64,000 bases of DNA from positions 1,054,001 to 1,118,000 of the forward strand of contig JAZDXN010000013.1 in the NCBI GenBank assembly GCA_037013495.1, read 5' to 3'. The stretch's first letter is position 1. Each line of letters opens with the position of its first letter. The DNA comes from Hippophae tibetana. Taxonomy: Eukaryota; Streptophyta; Magnoliopsida; Rosales; Elaeagnaceae. Position numbers and translations under genes: made by a program. Below, piece after piece: positions 9,350 to 23,997 of the stretch. Below the pieces are notes generated by a model, which saw only the letters and a list, made by a program, of their open reading frames with translations, was not told the DNA's origin and ran no database searches.

Positions 9350-12300
9350 CACCAAGCCATATAAGAGATGAAAAGGTTGGAATGCATTAAGCAAGTTTGT
9401 TTGGTAACTTGAGTGTTTTATATTTGGGTTTTTAGTCGATTTCTCTATTTGAAGTTTGAAGTAATCTTTACAAATGGTACTTTCTTTGTACCATTAGTAA
9501 AAGAAAATTTTTCGAAAAAAGCTTCTAGAAATTAGTTACTTGTTATTCAAGGGGTTTTCCTCATTACAGCTGGTTCCAAAATAACGAAGAGGTCTCATTT
9601 CATATGCTAATTTTTTTATGAGAGCTAATTAATCTATGCATAATTTAACTATGCAAACTGTCGGACAAACGCTCCTGCGTATCTTCCTTCAATGATAAAG
9701 TACGTGATCGGTTAACCAATAAACATTAAATACTTACATCGACATTGCCTCTAGGTATAATATTTTGTCACTTATGTTTTATCTTTTGCTTTCTAGCGAA
9801 CAAGATATATTTGCTCGTCATTGTGGCAAACCTATCTAAACAAAATAATTTTGTAGTTAGACCTATTGATGGAGCATTCTATAACATTGAACCTGTAGTT
9901 TTGATACCACAATGTACTTAAATTATGTTTAAACTCATAATTGCCTGTCAAAGCGGAGAGGCACGTCGTTGTAGATTCCTAGGTTTATAAACACCTTATC
10001 TTTTTGCACACGACCGTGTTCAATTTCATCAAGAATAGATTCATCTTCTTCTCGTCCTTGAAACTCACCAAGCCATATAAGAGATGAAAAGGTTGGAATG
10101 CATTAAGCAAGTTTGTTTGGTAACTTGAGCGTTTTATATTTGGGTTTTTAGTCGATTTCTCTATGTGAAGTTTGAAGTAATCTTTACAAACGGTACTTTC
10201 TTTGTACCATTAGTAAAAGAAATATCCTCGAAATAAGCTTCAAGAAATTAGTTACTTGTTATTGAAGGGGTTTTCCACATTATAGTTGGGTCCAAAATAA
10301 CGAAGAGGTCTCAATTCAAATACTACATTTTTTTATGAGAGGTAACTAATCAATGCATAATTTAATGATCCAAACTTTCGGACACACGATCCTGCGTATC
10401 TTCCTTCAATGGCAAGGTACGTGATCGGTTAACCACGAAACATTAAATACTTACATCCACATTTCTTCTATGTATAATATTTTGTCACTTATGTTTTATC
10501 TTACACTTTCTAGCCAACAAGATATATTTGCTCGTCATTGTGGCAAACCTATCTAAACAAAATCATTTTGTAGTTAGACCTATTGATGGAGAATTCTATA
10601 ATGTGGAACCTCTAGTTTTGATACCTCAATGTACTTAAATTATGTTTAAACTCATGATTGCATGTCAAAGCGGAGAGGCACGTCGTTGTAGATTCCTAGG
10701 TTTAGAAACACCTTATCTTTCTGCACACAACCGTGTTCAATTTCATCAAGAATAGATTCATCTTCTTCTCGTCCTTGAAACTCACCAAGCCATAAAAGAG
10801 ATGAAAAGGTTGGAATGCATTAAGCAAATTGTTTTTGGTAACTTGAGCGTTTTATATTTGGGTTTTTAGTCGATTTCTCTATGTGAATCTGAAGTAATCT
10901 TTACAAACGGTACTTTCTTTGTATCATTAGTAAAAGAAATATCTTCGAAACAAGCTTCTAGCAATTAGTTACTTGTTATAGAAGGGGTTTTCCACATTAC
11001 AGTTGGTTCCAAAATAACGAAGAGGTCTCATTTCATATGCTAATTTTTTGATAAGAGCTAATTAATCTATGAATAATTTAAAAATGCAAAGTGTTAGACA
11101 CACGCTCTGTGTATCTTCCTTCAATGGCAAGGTACGTGATCGGTTAACCACGAAACATTAAATACTTACATCCACATTGCTTATATGTATAATATTTTCA
11201 CACTTATGTTTTGTCTTACACTTTCTAGCCAACAAGATATATTTGCTCGTCATTGTGGCGACCCTATCTAAACAAAATCATTTTGTAGTTAGACCTATTG
11301 ATGGAGCATTCTATAACTTGGAACCTGTAGTTTTGATAACTCAATGTACTTCAATTATGGTCAAACTGATGATTGCATGTCAAAGCGGAGAGGCACTTCG
11401 TTGTAGATTCCTAGGTTTAGAAACACCTTATCCTTTTGCACACAACCGTGTTCAATTTCATCAAGAATAGATTCATCTTCTTCTAGTCTTTGAAACTCAA
11501 CAAGCAATAAAGGGGATGAAAAGGTTGGAATGCATTAAGCTATTTTTTTTAGTAACTTGAGCATTTTATATTTGGGTTTTTAGTCGATTTCTCAATGTGA
11601 AGTTTGAAGTAATCTTTACAAACGGTACTTTCTTTGTATCATTAGTAAAAGAAATATCTTCGAAACAAGCTTCTTGCAATTAGTTACTTGTTATTAAAGG
11701 GGTTTTCCTAATTACAGTTGGTTCCAAAATAACGAAGAGGTCTCATTTCATATGCTAATTTTTTGATCAGAGCTAATTAATCTATGCATAATTTAACGAT
11801 GAAAAGTGTCAGACACACGATCCTGCGTATCTTGCTTCAATGGAAAGGTAATTGATCGGTTAACCACGAAACATTAAATACTTACATCCACATTGCTTCT
11901 ATGTATAATATTTTGTCACTTATGTTTTATCTTTCACTTTCTAGCCAACAAGATATATTTGCTCGTCATTGTGGCAAACCTATCTAAACAAAATCATTTT
12001 GTAGTTAGACCTATTGATGGAGCATTCTATAACATGGAACCTGTAGTTTTGATACCTCAATGTAATTAAAGTATGTATAAACTCATAATTTCCTGTCAAA
12101 GCGGAGAGGCACGTCGTTGTAGATTCCTAGGTTTAGAAACACCTTATCTTTCTGCACACAACCGTGTTCAATTTCATCAAGAATAGATTCATCTTCTTCT
12201 CGTCCTTGAAACTCACCAAGCCATATAAGAGATGAAAAGGTTGGAATGCATTAAGCAAATTGTTTTTGGTAACTTGAGCGTTTTATATTTGGGTTTTTAG

Positions 12301-15300
12301 TCGATTTCTCTATGTGAATCTGAAGTAATCTTTACAAACGGTACTTTCTTTGTATCATTAGTAAAAGAAATATCTTCGAAACAAGCTTCTAGCAATTAGT
12401 TACTTGTTATAGAAGGGGTTTTCCTAATTACAGTTGGTTCCAAAATAACGAAGAGGTCTCATTTCATATGCTAATTTTTTGATAAGAGCTAATTAATCTA
12501 TGAATAATTTAAAAATGCAAAGTGTTAGACACACGCTCTGTGTATCTTCCTTCAATGGCAAGGTACGTGATCGGTTAACCACGAAACATTAAATACTTAC
12601 ATCCACATTGCTTATATGTATAATAATTTCACACTTATGTTTTGTCTTACACTTTCTAGCCAACAAGATATATTTGCTCGTCATTGTGGCGACCCTATCT
12701 AAACAAAATCATTTTGTAGTTAGACCTATTGATGGAGCATTCTATAACTTGGAACCTGTAGTTTTGATAACTCAATGTACTTCAATTATGGTCAAACTGA
12801 TGATTGCATGTCAAAGCGGAGAGGCACTTCGTTGTAGATTCCTAGGTTTAGAAACACCTTATCCTTTTGCAAACAACCGTGTTCAATTTCATCAAGAATA
12901 GATTCATCTTCTTCTAGTCTTTGAAACTCAACAAGCAATAAAGGGGATGAAAAGGTTGGAATGCATTAAGCTATTTTTTTAGTAACTTGAGCATTTTATA
13001 TTTGGGTTTTTAGTCGATTTCTCAATGTGAAGTTTGAAGTAATCTTTACAAACGGTACTTTCTTTGTATCATTAGTAAAAGAAATATCTTCGAAACAAGC
13101 TTCTTGCAATTAGTTACTTGTTATTAAAGGGGTTTTCCTAATTACAGTTGGTTCCAAAATAACGAAGAGGTCTCATTTCATATGCTAATTTTTTGATCAG
13201 AGCTAATTAATCTATGCATAATTTAACGATGAAAAGTGTCAGACACACGATCCTGCGTATCTTGCTTCAATGGAAAGGTAATTGATCGGTTAACCACGAA
13301 ACATTAAATACTTACATCCACATTGCTTCTATGTATAATATTTTGTCACTTATGTTTTATCTTTCACTTTCTAGCCAACAAGATATATTTGCTCGTCATT
13401 GTGGCAAACCTATCTAAACAAAATCATTTTGTAGTTAGACCTATTGATGGAGCATTCTATAACATGGAACCTGTAGTTTTGATACCTCAATGTAATTAAA
13501 GTATGTATAAACTCATAATTTCCTGTCAAAGCGGAGAGGCACGATGTTGTAGATACCTACGTTTAGAAACACCTTATCTTTTTGCACACAACCGTGTTCA
13601 ATTTCATCAAGAATAGATTCATCTTCTTCTAGTCCTTGAAACTCACCAAGCCATATAAGAGATGAAAAGGTTGGAATGCATTAAGCAAGTTTTTTTGGTA
13701 ACATTAGCGTTTTATATTTGGGTTTTTAGTCTATTTCTCTTTATGAAGTTTGAAGTAATCTTTACAAACGGTACTTTCTTTGTACCATTAGTAAAAGAAA
13801 TATCTTCGAAACAAGCTTCTAGAAATTAGTTACTTGTTATTGAAGGGGTTTTCCACATTACAGTTGGTTCCAAAATAACGAAGAGGTCTCAATTCAAATA
13901 CTACATTTTTTTATGAGAGGTAATTAATCAATGCATAATTTAACGATCCAAACTTTCGGACACACGCTCCTGCGTATCTTCCTTCAATAACAAAGTACGT
14001 GATCGGTTAACCACCAAACATTAAATACTTAAATCCACATTGCTTCTAGGTATAATATTTTGTCACTTATGTTTTATCTTACACTTTCTAGCCAACAAGA
14101 TATATTTGTTCGTCATTGTGGCAAACCTATCTAAACAAAATCATTTTGTAGTTAGACCTATTGATGGAGCATTCTATAACTTGGAACCTCTAGTTTTGAT
14201 ACCTCAATGTACTTAAATTATGTTTAAACTCATGATTGCATGTCAAAGCGGAGAGGCACGTCGTTGTAGATTCCTAGGTTTAGAAACACCTTATATTTTT
14301 GCATACAACCGTGTTCAATTTCATCAAGAATAGATTCATCTTCTTCTCGTCCTTGAAACTCACCAAGCCATATAAGAGATGAAAAGGTTGGAATGCATTA
14401 AGCAAGTTTGTTTGGTAACTTGAGCGTTTTATATTTGAGTTTTTAGTCGATTTCTCTATGTGAAGTTTGAAGTAATCTTTACAAACGGTACTTTCTTTGT
14501 ACCATTAGTAAAAGAAATATTTTCGAAAAAAGCTTCTAGAAATTAGTTACTTGTTATTCAAGGGGTTTTCCTCATTACAGTTGGTTCCAAAATAACGAAG
14601 AGGTCTCATTTCATATGCTAATTTTTTTTATGAGAGCTAATTAATCTATGCATAATTTAACTATGCAAACTGTCGGACACACGCTCCTGCGTATCTTCCT
14701 TCAATGACAAAGTACGTGATCGGTTAACCAATAAACATTAAATACTTACATCGACATTGCCTCTAGGTATAATATTTTGTCACTTATGTTTTATCTTTTA
14801 CTTTCTAGCGAACAAGATATATTTGCTCGTCATTGTGGCAAACCTATCTAAACAAAATAATTTTGTAGTTAGACCTATTGATGGAGCATTCTATAACATG
14901 GAACCTGTAGTTTTGATACCTCAATGTACTTAAATTATGTTTAAACTCATAATTGCCTGTCAAAGCGGAGAGGTACGTCGTTGTAGATTCCTTGGTTTAG
15001 AAACACCTTATCTTTTTGCACACAACCGTGTTCAATTTCATCAAGAATAGATTCATCTTCTTCTCGTCCTTGAAACTCACCAAGCCATATAAGAGATGAA
15101 AAGGTTGGAATGCATTAAGCATGTTTTTTTGGTAACTTGAGCGTTTTTTATTTGGGTTTTTAGTCTATTTCTCCTTATGAAGTTTGAAGTAATCTTTACA
15201 AACTGTACATTCTTTGTACCATTAGTAAAAGAAATATCCTCGAAATAAGCTTCAAGAAATTAGTTACTTGTTATTGAAGGGGTTTTCCACATTACAGTTG

Positions 15301-18300
15301 GTTCCAAAATAACGAAGAGGTCTCAATTCAAATACTACATTTTTTTATGAGAGGTAACTAATCAATGCATAATTTAACGATACAAACTTTCGGACACACG
15401 CTCCTGCGTATCTTCCTTCAATGACAAAGTACGTGATCGGTTAACCACCAAACATTAAATACTTAAATCCACATTGCTTCTAGGTATAATATTTTGTCAC
15501 TTATGTTTTATCTTACACTTTCTAGCGAACAAGATATATTTGTTCGTCATTGTGGCAAACCTATCTAAACAAAATCATTTTGTAGTTAGACCTATTGATG
15601 GAGCATTCTATAACTTGGAACCTGTAGTTTTGATACCTCAATGTACTTAAATTATGGTTAAACTCATGATTGCATGTCAAAGCGGAGAGGCACGTCGTTG
15701 TAGATTCCTAGGTTTAGAAACACCTTATCTTTCTGCACACAACCGTGTTCAATTTCATCAAGAATAGATTCATCTTCTTCTCGTCCATGAAACTCACCAA
15801 GCCATATAAGGGATGAAAATGTTGGAATGTATTAAGCAAGTTTGTTTGGTAACTTGAGCGTTTTATATTTGGGTTTTTAGTCGATTTCTCCATGTGAAGT
15901 TTGAAGTAATCTTTACAAACGGTACTTTCTTTGTACCATTAGTAAAAGAAATATCTTCGAAACAAGCTTCTAGAAATTAGTTACTTGTTATTCAAGGGGT
16001 TTTCCTCATTACAGTTGGTTCCAAAATAACGAAGAGGTCTCATTTCATATGCTAATTTTTTTGATGAGAGCTAATTAATCTATGCATAATTTAACTATGC
16101 AAAGTGTTAGACACACGCTCCTGCGTATCTTCCTTCAATGACAAAGTACGTGATCGGTTAACCACGAAACATTAAATACTTACATCCACATTGCTTATAT
16201 GTATAATATTTTCTCACTTATGTTTTGTCTTACACTTTCTAGCCAACAAGATATATTTTCTCGTCATTGTGGCAAACCTATCTAAACAAAATAATTTTGT
16301 AGTTAGACCTATGGATGGAGCATTCTATAACATGGAACCTGTAGTTTTGATACCTCAATTTACTTAAATTATGTTTAAACTCATAATTGCCTATCAAAGC
16401 GGAGAGGCACGTCGTTGTAGATTCCTAGGTTTAGAAACACCTTATCTTTCTGCACACAACCGTGTTCAATTTCATCAAGAATAGATTCATCTTCTTCTCG
16501 TCCTTGAAACTCACCAAGCCATATAAGAGATGAAAAGGTTGGAATGCATTAAGCAAATTGTTTTGGTAACTTGAGCGTTTTATATTTGGGTTTTTAGTCG
16601 ATTTCTCTATGTGAAGTCTGAAGTAATCTTTACAAACGGTACTTTCTTTGTATCATTAGTAAAAGAAATATCTTCGAAACAAGCTTCTAGCAATTAGTTA
16701 CTTGTTATAGAAGGGATTTTACTAATTACAGTTGGTTCCAAAAAAACGAAGAGGTCTCATTTCATATGCTAATTTTTTGATAAGAGCTAATTAATCTATG
16801 AATAATTTAAAAATGCAAAGTGTTAGACACACGCTCTGGGTATCTTCCTTCAACGGCAAGGTACATGATTGGTTAACCACGAAACATTAAATACTTACAT
16901 CCACATTGCTTCTATGTACAATATTTTTTCACTTTTGTTTTATCTTACACTTTCTAGCCAACAAGATATATTTGCTCGTCATTGTGGGAAACCTATCTAA
17001 ACAAAATCATTTTGTAGTTAGACCTATTGATGGAGCATTCTATAACTTGGAACCTGTAGTTTTGATACCTCAATGTACTTAAATTATGGTTAAACTCATG
17101 ATTGCATGTCAAAGCAGAGAGGCACGTCGTTGTAGATTCCTAGGTTTAGAAACACCTTATCTTTTTGCACACAAACGTGTTCAATTTCATCAAGAATAGA
17201 TTCATCTTCTTCTCGTCCTTGAAACTCACCAAGCCATATAAGAGATGAAAAGGTTGGAATGCATTAAGCAAGTTTGTTTGGTAACTTGAGTGTTTTATAT
17301 TTGGGTTTTTAATCGATTTCTCTATTTGAAGTTTGAAGTAATCTTTACAAATGGTACTTTCTTTGTACCATTAGTAAAAGAAAATTTTTCGAAAAAAGCT
17401 TCTAGAAATTAGTTACTTGTTATTCAAGGGGTTTTCCTCATTACAGCTGGTTCCAAAATAACGAAGAGGTCTCATTTCATATGCTAATTTTTTTTATGAG
17501 AGCTAATTAATCTATGCATAATTTAACTATGCAAACTGTCGGACACACGCTCCTGCGTATCTTCCTTCAATGATAAAGTACGTGATCGGTTAACCAATAA
17601 ACATTAAATACTTACATCGACATTGCCTCTAGGTATAATATTTTGTCACTTATGTTTTATCTTTTGCTTTCTAGCGAACAAGATATATTTGCTCGTCATT
17701 GTGGCAAACCTATCTAAACAAAATAATTTTGTAGTTAGACCTATTGATGGAGCATTCTATAACATTGAACCTGTAGTTTTGATACCACAATGTACTTAAA
17801 TTATGTTTAAACTCATAATTGCCTGTCAAAGCGGAGAGGCACGTCGTTGTAGATTCCTAGGTTTAGAAACACCTTATCTTTTTGCACACAACCGTGTTCA
17901 ATTTCATCAAGAATAGATTCATCTTCTTCTCGTCCTTGAAACTCACCAAGCCATATAAGAGATGAAAAGGTTGGAATGCATTAAGCAAGTTTGTTTGGTA
18001 ACTTGAGCGTTTTATATTTGGGTTTTTAGTCGATTTCTCTATGTGAAGTTTGAAGTAATCTTTACAAACGGTACTTTCTTTGTACCATTAGTAAAAGAAA
18101 TATCCTCGAAATAAGCTTCAAGAAATTAGTTACTTGTTATTGAAGGGGTTTTCCACATTATAGTTGGGTCCAAAATAACGAAGAGGTCTCAATTCAAATA
18201 CTACATTTTTTTATGAGAGGTAACTAATCAATGCATAATTTAACGATCCAAACTTTCGGACACACGATCCTGCGTATCTTCCTTCAATGGCAAGGTACGT

Positions 18301-21300
18301 GATCGGTTAACCACGAAACATTAAATACTTATATCCACATTTCTTCTATGTATAATATTTTGTCACTTATGTTTTATCTTACACTTTCTAGCCAACAAGA
18401 TATATTTGCTCGTCATTGTGGCAAACCTATCTAAACAAAATCATTTTGTAGTTAGACCTATTGATGGAGAATTCTATAATGTGGAACCTCTAGTTTTGAT
18501 ACCTCAATGTACTTAAATTATGTTTAAACTCATGATTGCATGTCAAAGCGGAGAGGCACGTCGTTGTAGATTCCTAGGTTTAGAAACACCTTATCTTTCT
18601 GCACACAACCGTGTTCAATTTCATCAAGAATAGATTCATCTTCTTCTCGTCCTTGAAACTCACCAAGCCATATAAGAGATGAAAAGGTTGGAATGCATTA
18701 AGCAAATTGTTTTTGGTAACTTGAGCGTTTTATATTTGGGTTTTTAGTCGATTTCTCTATGTGAATCTGAAGTAATCTTTACAAACGGTACATTCTTTGT
18801 ATCATTAGTAAAAGAAATATCTTCGAAACAAGCTTCTAGCAATTAGTTACTTGTTATAGAAGGGGTTTTCCTAATTACAGTTGGTTCCAAAATAACGAAG
18901 AGGTCTCATTTCATATGCTAATTTTTTGATAAGAGCTAATTAATCTATGAATAATTTAAAAATGCAAAGTGTTAGACACACGCTCTGTGTATCTTCCTTC
19001 AATGGCAAGGTACGTGATCGGTTAACCACGAAACATTAAATACTTACATCCACATTGCTTATATGTATAATATTTTCACACTTATGTTTTGTCTTACACT
19101 TTCTAGCCAACAAGATATATTTGCTCGTCATTGTGGCGACCCTATCTAAACAAAATCATTTTGTAGTTAGACCTATTGATGGAGCATTCTATAACTTGGA
19201 ACCTGTAGTTTTGATAACTCAATGTACTTCAATTATGGTCAAACTGATGATTGCATGTCAAAGCGGAGAGGCACTTCGTTGTAGATTCCTAGGTTTAGAA
19301 ACACCTTATCCTTTTGCACACAACCGTGTTCAATTTCATCAAGAATAGATTCATCTTCTTCTAGTCTTTGAAACTCAACAAGCAATAAAGGGGATGAAAA
19401 GGTTGGAATGCATTAAGCTATTTTTTTAGTAACTTGAGCATTTTATATTTGGGTTTTTAGTCGATTTCTCAATGTGAAGTTTGAAGTAATCTTTACAAAC
19501 GGTACTTTCTTTGTATCATTAGTAAAAGAAATATCTTCGAAACAAGCTTCTTGCAATTAGTTACTTGTTATTAAAGGGGTTTTCCTAATTACAGTTGGTT
19601 CCAAAATAACGAAGAGGTCTCATTTCATATGCTAATTTTTTGATCAGAGCTAATTAATCTATGCATAATTTAACGATGAAAAGTGTCAGACACACGATCC
19701 TGCGTATCTTGCTTCAATGGAAAGGTACTTGATCGGTTAACCACGAAACATTAAATACTTACATCCACATTGCTTCTATGTATAATATTTTGTCACTTAT
19801 GTTTTATCTTTCACTTTCTAGCCAACAAGATATATTTGCTCGTCATTGTGGCAAACCTATCTAAACAAAATCATTTTGTAGTTAGGCCTATTGATGGAGC
19901 ATTCTATAACATGGAACCTGTAGTTTTGGTACCTCAATGTAATTAAAGTATGTATAAACTCATAATTTCCTGTCAAAGCGGAGAGGCACGATGTTGTAGA
20001 TACCTACGTTTAGAAACACCTTATCTTTTTGCACACAACCGTGTTCAATTTCATCAAGAATAGATTCATCTTCTTCTAGTCCTTGAAACTCACCAAGCCA
20101 TATAAGAGATGAAAAGGTTGGAATGCATTAAGCAAGTTTTTTTGGTAACATTAGCGTTTTATATTTGGGTTTTTAGTCTATTTCTCTTTATGAAGTTTGA
20201 AGTAATCTTTACAAACGGTACTTTCTTTGTACCATTAGTAAAAGAAATATCCTCGAAATAAGCTTCAAGAAATTAGTTACTTGTTATTGAAGGGGTTTTC
20301 CACATTACAGTTGGTTCCAAAATAACGAAGAGGTCTCAATTCAAATACTACATTTTTTTATGAGAGGTAATTAATCAATGCATAATTTAACGATCCAAAC
20401 TTTCGGACACACGCTCCTGCGTATCTTCCTTCAATAACAAAGTACGTGATCGGTTAACCACCAAACATTAAATACTTAAATCCACATTGCTTCTAGGTAT
20501 AATATTTTGTCACTTATGTTTTATCTTACACTTTCTAGCCAACAAGATATATTTGTTCGTCATTGTGGCAAACCTATCTAAACAAAATCATTTTGTAGTT
20601 AGACCTATTGATGGAGCATTCTATAACTTGGAACCTCTAGTTTTGATACCTCAATGTACTTAAATTATGTTTAAACTCATGATTGCATGTCAAAGAGGAG
20701 AGGCACGTCGTTGTAGATTCCTAGGTTTAGAAACACCTTATATTTTTGCATACAACCGTGTTCAATTTCATCAAGAATAGATTCATCTTCTTCTCGTCCT
20801 TGAAACTCACCAAGCCATATAAGAGATGAAAAGGTTGGAATGCATTAAGCAAGTTTGTTTGGTAACTTGAGCGTTTTATATTTGAGTTTTTAGTCGATTT
20901 CTCTATGTGAAGTTTGAAGTAATCTTTACAAACGGTACTTTCTTTGTACCATTAGTAAAAGAAATATTTTCGAAAAAAGCTTCTAGAAATTAGTTACTTG
21001 TTATTCAAGGGGTTTTCCTCATTACAGTTGGTTCCAAAATAACGAAGAGGTCTCATTTCATATGCTAATTTTTTTTATGAGAGCTAATTAATCTATGCAT
21101 AATTTAACTATGCAAACTGTCAGACACACGCTCCTGCGTATCTTCCTTCAATGACAAAGTACGTGATCGGTTAACCAATAAACATTAAATACTTACATCG
21201 ACATTGCCTCTAGGTATAATATTTTGTCACTTATGTTTTATCTTTTACTTTCTAGCGAACAAGATATATTTGCTCGTCATTGTGGCAAACCTATGTAAAC

Positions 21301-23997
21301 AAAATAATTTTGTAGTTAGACCTATTGATGGAGCATTCTATAACATGGAACCTGTAGTTTTGATACCTCAATGTACTTAAATTATGTTTAAACTCATAAT
21401 TGCCTGTCAAAGCGGAGAGGTACGTCGTTGTAGATTCCTTGGTTTAGAAACACCTTATCTTTTTGCACACAACCGTGTTCAATTTCATCAAGAATAGATT
21501 TATCTTCTTCTCGTCCTTGAAACTCACCAAGCCATATAAGAGATGAAAAGGTTGGAATGCATTAAGCATGTTTTTTTGGTAACTTGAGCGTTTTTTATTT
21601 GGGTTTTTAGTCTATTTCTCCTTATGAAGTTTGAAGTAATCTTTACCAACTGTACATTCTTTGTACCATTAGTAAAAGAAATATCCTCGAAATAAGCTTC
21701 AAGAAATTAGTTACTTGTTATTGAAGGGGTTTTCCACATTACAGTTGGTTCCAAAATAACGAAGAGGTCTCAATTCAAATACTACATTTTTTTATGAGAG
21801 GTAACTAATCAATGCATAATTTAACGATCCAAACTTTCGGACACACGCTCCTGCGTATCTTCCTTCAATGACAAAGTACGTGATCGGTTAACCACCAAAC
21901 ATTAAATACTTAAATCCACATTGCTTCTAGGTATAATATTTTGTCACTTATGTTTTATCTTACACTTTCTAGCGAACAAGATATATTTGTTCGTCATTGT
22001 GGCAAACCTATCTAAACAAAATCATTTTGTAGTTAGACCTATTGATGGAGCATTCTATAACTTGGAACCTGTAGTTTTGATACCTCAATGTACTTAAATT
22101 ATGGTTAAACTCATGATTGCATGTCAAAGCGGAGAGGCACGTCGTTGTAGATTCCTAGGTTTAGAAACACCTTATCTTTCTGCACACAACCGTGTTCAAT
22201 TTCATCAAGAATAGATTCATCTTCTTCTCGTCCATGAAACTCACCAAGCCATATAAGAGATGAAAAGGTTGGAATGCATTAAGCAAGTTTGTTTGGTAAC
22301 TTGAGCGTTTTATATTTGGGTTTTTAGTCGATTTCTCCATGTGAAGTTTGAAGTAATCTTTACAAACGGTACTTTCTTTGTACCATTAGTAAAAGAAATA
22401 TCTTCGAAACAAGCTTCTAGAAATTAGTTACTTGTTATTCAAGGGGTTTTCCTCATTACAGTTGGTTCCAAAATAACGAAGAGGTCTCATTTCATATGCT
22501 AATTTTTTTGATGAGAGCTAATTAATCTATGCATAATTTAACTATGCAAAGTGTTAGACACACGCTCCTGCGTATCTTCCTTCAATGACAAAGTACGTGA
22601 TCGGTTAACCACGAAACATTAAATACTTACATCCACATTGCTTATATGTATAATATTTTCTCACTTATGTTTTGTCTTACACTTTCTAGCCAACAAGATA
22701 TATTTTTTCGTCATTGTGGCAAACCTATCTAAACAAAATAATTTTGTAGTTAGACCTATGGATGGAGCATTCTATAACATGGAACCTGTAGTTTTGATAC
22801 CTCAATTTACTTAAATTATGTTTAAACTCATAATTGCCTATCAAAGCGGAGAGGCACGTCGTTGTAGATTCCTAGGTTTAGAAACACCTTATCTTTCTGC
22901 ACACAACCGTGTTCAATTTCATCAAGAATAGATTCTTCTTCTTCTCGTCCTTGAAACTCACCAAGCCATATAAGAGATGAAAAGGTTGGAATGCATTAAG
23001 AAAATTGTTTTGGTAACTTGAGCGTTTTATATTTGGGTTTTTAGTCGATTTCTCTATGTGAAGTCTGAAGTAATCTTTACAAACGGTACTTTCTTTGTAT
23101 CATTAGTAAAAGAAATATCTTCGAAACAAGCTTCTAGCAATTAGTTACTTGTTATAGAAGGGATTTTACTAATTACAGTTGGTTCCAAAATAACGAAGAG
23201 GTCTCATTTCATATGCTAATTTTTTGATAAGAGCTAATTAATCTATGAATAATTTAAAAATGCAAAGTGTTAGACACACGCTCTGCGTATCTTCCTTCAA
23301 TGGCAAGGTACGTGATCGGTTAACCACGAAACATTAAATACTTACATCCACATTGCTTCTATGTACAATATTTTTTCACTTTTGTTTTATCCTACACTTT
23401 CTAGCCAACAAGATATATTTGCTCGTCATTGTGGGAAACCTATCTAAACAAAATCATTTTGTAGTTAGACCTATTGATGGAGCATTCTATAACTTGGAAC
23501 CTGTAGTTTTGATACCTCAATGTACTTAAATTATGGTTAAACTCATGATTACATGTCAAAGCAGAGAGGCACGTCGTTGTAGATTCCTAGGTTTAGAAAC
23601 ACCTTATCTTTTTTCACACAAACGTGTTCAATTTCATCAAGAATAGATTCATCTTCTTCTCGTCCTTGAAACTCACCAAGCCATATAAGAGATGAAAAGG
23701 TTGGAATGCATTAAGCAAGTTTGTTTGGTAACTTGAGTGTTTTATATTTGGGTTTTTAGTCGATTTCTCTATTTGAAGTTTGAAGTAATCTTTACAAATG
23801 GTACTTTCTTTGTACCATTAGTAAAAGAAAATTTTTCGAAAAAAGCTTCTAGAAATTAGTTACTTGTTATTCAAGGGGTTTTCCTCATTACAGCTGGTTC
23901 CAAAATAACGAAGAGGTCTCATTTCATATGCTAATTTTTTTTATGAGAGCTAATTAATCTATGCATAATTTAACTATGCAAACTTTCGGACACACGC
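9350..23997 (+). repeat. Long-period higher-order repeat in block 1 (11 and 9 monomers)
   Basis: Private variants recur at fixed long offsets. About 9.35-10.67 kb matches 17.23-18.55 kb at +7,877 bp (aaaatttttcg at 9504 and 17381; gaattctataatgtgg at about 10.59 and 18.47 kb). About 12.10-17.55 kb matches 18.55-24.0 kb at +6,447 bp (the 97-codon frame at 12608 and 19055; tctatgtaca at 16911 and 23358; aaaatttttc at 17381 and 23828). The difference, 1,430 bp, equals the dimer duplication at 10.67-13.53 kb. Boundaries are approximate. Confidence 0.75.
10670..13531 (+). repeat. Tandem duplication of a two-monomer block
   Basis: 10670-12100 and 12101-13531 are near-identical at an offset of 1,431 bp. 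They share gtaattaaagtatgtataa, taatttcctgtcaaagc and a cacacttatg/aataatttc variant pair. The break lies within tgtcaaagcggagaggcacg, where the left, middle and right junctions differ in their flanks. Confidence 0.75.
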
